The notes beneath the pieces were generated by a model. That model was not told the DNA's origin. It was given only the letters and a program-made list of their open reading frames with translations, and searched no databases. Below, piece by piece: positions 62,417 through 64,000 of a DNA stretch of 64,000 bases. Source of the DNA: Rotaria sp. Silwood1 (taxonomy: Eukaryota; Rotifera; Eurotatoria; Philodinida; Philodinidae); contig CAJNOP010000332.1 in the NCBI GenBank assembly GCA_905250075.1, positions 1-64,000 of the forward strand, read 5' to 3'. The translations under genes and the position numbers were made by a program. The first letter of the stretch is position 1; each line of letters opens with the position of its first letter.

Positions 62417-63394
62417 AATTCAATAACTATTGTTTGAAGTTAGGATGAAAAAAAGTACTCGTCATTTCTACAAAATATAATTGAAATTAATATTGAATCT
62501 TATTATTTTCTCAAAAGAAAAAACGAACGAACTTTTATGGAAATTTCTCAATGAAAACATGCGAACTTACTTCATTAAAACAAAATACTCTCAATACATG
62601 CTCGAGATTCGTATCTTTTCGTAAAAAAGAACAAAATAATTAGTAGTCTACCTTCTTCTTAAATATATTTCCAAATATCGTTAAGATTTGTCTTTATTTA
62701 AAAGTAGGAGTGACCATTTCTCTTTAATATGATTTGATTCATAGTCAAAAAAAGAAATTGAATTTTGTTCGATTCCTTAGAGCACATCTGGAAGTTCAAT
62801 GTAGAGAGTGCAGATGTGCGTCTGTTTCAGTCTCCTCTCTTCATTCACATTCACATCTTTCTTTATAGAAGATCTAATATGTTTTACTAAAAAATAAGAA
62901 ATGCATCAGAATACAATCTATATTATCTTCTTTATCAGTTTTGACGTAGTTCGAGACCATGTTCTGTATTTGATATTTTCTTTCAGTTAAATATTTTTGA
63001 AACTTGCAATGGTTATTTTGATTTTCATATATATTTATTTGATGAACATCGCTGTAAAGTTCATCGAATTTTATCATGTCAATACTTTTATTTTAGATTG
63101 TTGAAGGTAAATTATTCAAATATTGTTCTTCTTTTTTCATTTTAAAATATTGGATACGGAACCAAGAGAAATAGTGCATTTTTTTTAATATTGTTCACCT
63201 TCCAATTAATCATTACCACTGTTGTTATGATTGATTAATTAAGCAAGGGAGATTTTAAGAAGAGAAACTTTTCGAAATCGGATTCTATCTACTACGTATT
63301 AGCAAACAAATTACATAACCAGACAAGAAATCATCTCGATTAACAAATTAAGCAGATTATATAATACGTTTCTTATGAAAAATCAATAGAATAA
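62417..63394. other. No gene recognised
   Basis: 3' flank of the macro-PARP gene. A small inverted pair GCACATCTG/CAGATGTGC lies at about 62782-62818. No exon is supported. Confidence 0.45.
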
Positions 63395-63402
63395 GACTGT
63401 TC

Positions 63403-63918
63403 GGGTCCGGATCATTTGGCCGACAATCACTTGGCCGACACATCACTTGATCGACACCATTTCGCCGACAAATTGTTTGGCCGACATGTACACTTCACCG
63501 ACAACTCATTTGGCCGACAAATATTTGAAGTAAAATAAAATGAAATTTCTTGAAAATATTGCGTCAGAAAATCTTTTTATCAAAAGTCACATTTATTTAC
63601 AATGAAAGATTATGGGCAATGCCCCGAAGAAAATCGAACTTATCTCACGGGAAACAGTTTGTTAGCGGGAGACTTGTTTTAACTGATAAAAAATCGTCGT
63701 CTGATTTTATTTTGAAAAATGTTCACTATTTATAGGTGAATGAGTGGGAAAAATCCACGCAATATTTTCAAGAAATTTAAATTTTTTTGATCTCAAATAT
63801 TTGTCGGCCAAATGAGTTGTCAGCGAAGTGTACATGTCGGCTAAACAATTTGTCGGCGAAGTGGTGTCGGCTAAGTGATGAGTCGGCCAAGTGATTGTCG
63901 GCCAAGTGAACGCGACCC
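63403..63918. mobile_element. Foldback element with tandem-repeat arms (516 bp)
   Basis: Exact 8-bp target duplication GACTGTTC at 63395-63402 and 63919-63926. Ends begin GGGTC. Each arm holds about seven units of 16-18 bp built on TTGGCCGACA. The two arms are inverted to each other, and the pairing continues inward through AAATTTCTTGAAAATATTGC (63542-63561 against 63758-63777), giving arms of about 160 bp. The core of about 190 bp has no recognisable coding sequence. An 8-bp duplication suggests mobilisation by an hAT-like transposase. Confidence 0.88.
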
Positions 63919-64000
63919 GACTGTTCAATAATGGAAGTAATGTTGTTCGCTTGAAATAGAAATTACGAATTCTTTTTTATGATTGACTGTCAAATAGAGA

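Noticed and set aside
1-64000. CRISPR arrays, bacterial operons or ribosome binding sites
   Set aside because: The window is eukaryotic with spliceosomal introns, and no regularly spaced repeat-spacer array was seen. The arrays at 63403-63918 are short foldback arms.

Overview
The window looks like nuclear DNA of a bdelloid rotifer, probably Adineta or a close relative. It is strongly AT-rich and its genes have many introns, mostly about 45-120 bp, with GT-AG borders. It encodes a secreted group 3 LEA protein ending in ATEL, as described for Adineta ricciae LEA-1. It also holds an ART-TPR gene and a bacterial-type oxidoreductase, both typical of bdelloid genomes. Two runs of exactly 100 N (23607-23706 and 55511-55610) are scaffold gaps. 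Multi-exon genes were assembled by hand from splice sites; in every complete model the exon lengths sum to a multiple of three.

Layout. 1-4.3 kb: repeat-rich block with a 165-bp direct repeat, a LINE-type reverse transcriptase fragment and two small genes. 4.9-6.5 kb: the 10-exon LEA gene. 8.9-12.0 kb: an F-box gene with a 1.4-kb intron. 12.7-13.4 kb: an inverted-repeat element. 16.4-19.2 kb (minus): a secreted three-Ig-domain protein in eight exons. 22.9-23.3 kb (minus): the 3' end of an unrecognised, unusually GC-rich gene. 24.3-26.5 kb: a 2.0-kb piggyBac-type element inserted in an older repeat. 31.0-33.8 kb: an ART-TPR gene broken by a frameshift and by a 1.1-kb piggyBac-type element. 35.9-36.4 kb: a small secreted protein. 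36.7-37.6 kb: a mariner-type MITE. 39.2-47.6 kb: the most ordinary, gene-dense part, with an RNF126-type ubiquitin ligase, ribosomal protein eS7 and a cyclin I/G-type cyclin. 48.8 kb: a 181-bp hAT-type MITE. 49-55.5 kb: AT-rich DNA without recognisable genes. 55.6-56.9 kb: a decayed FAD oxidoreductase of bacterial type whose 5' end runs into telomere-like TG-rich repeats. 60.4-62.4 kb: an intact macro-macro-PARP gene. 63.4-63.9 kb: a foldback element with an 8-bp target duplication.

How the genes fit together. There is no operon-like logic. RNF126, eS7 and the cyclin are housekeeping genes. The LEA gene belongs to desiccation tolerance. Two loci concern ADP-ribosylation, one broken (ART-TPR) and one intact (macro-macro-PARP). 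The accessory half is shaped by cut-and-paste transposons, most of them too short to move on their own, and several retain clean target-site duplications.
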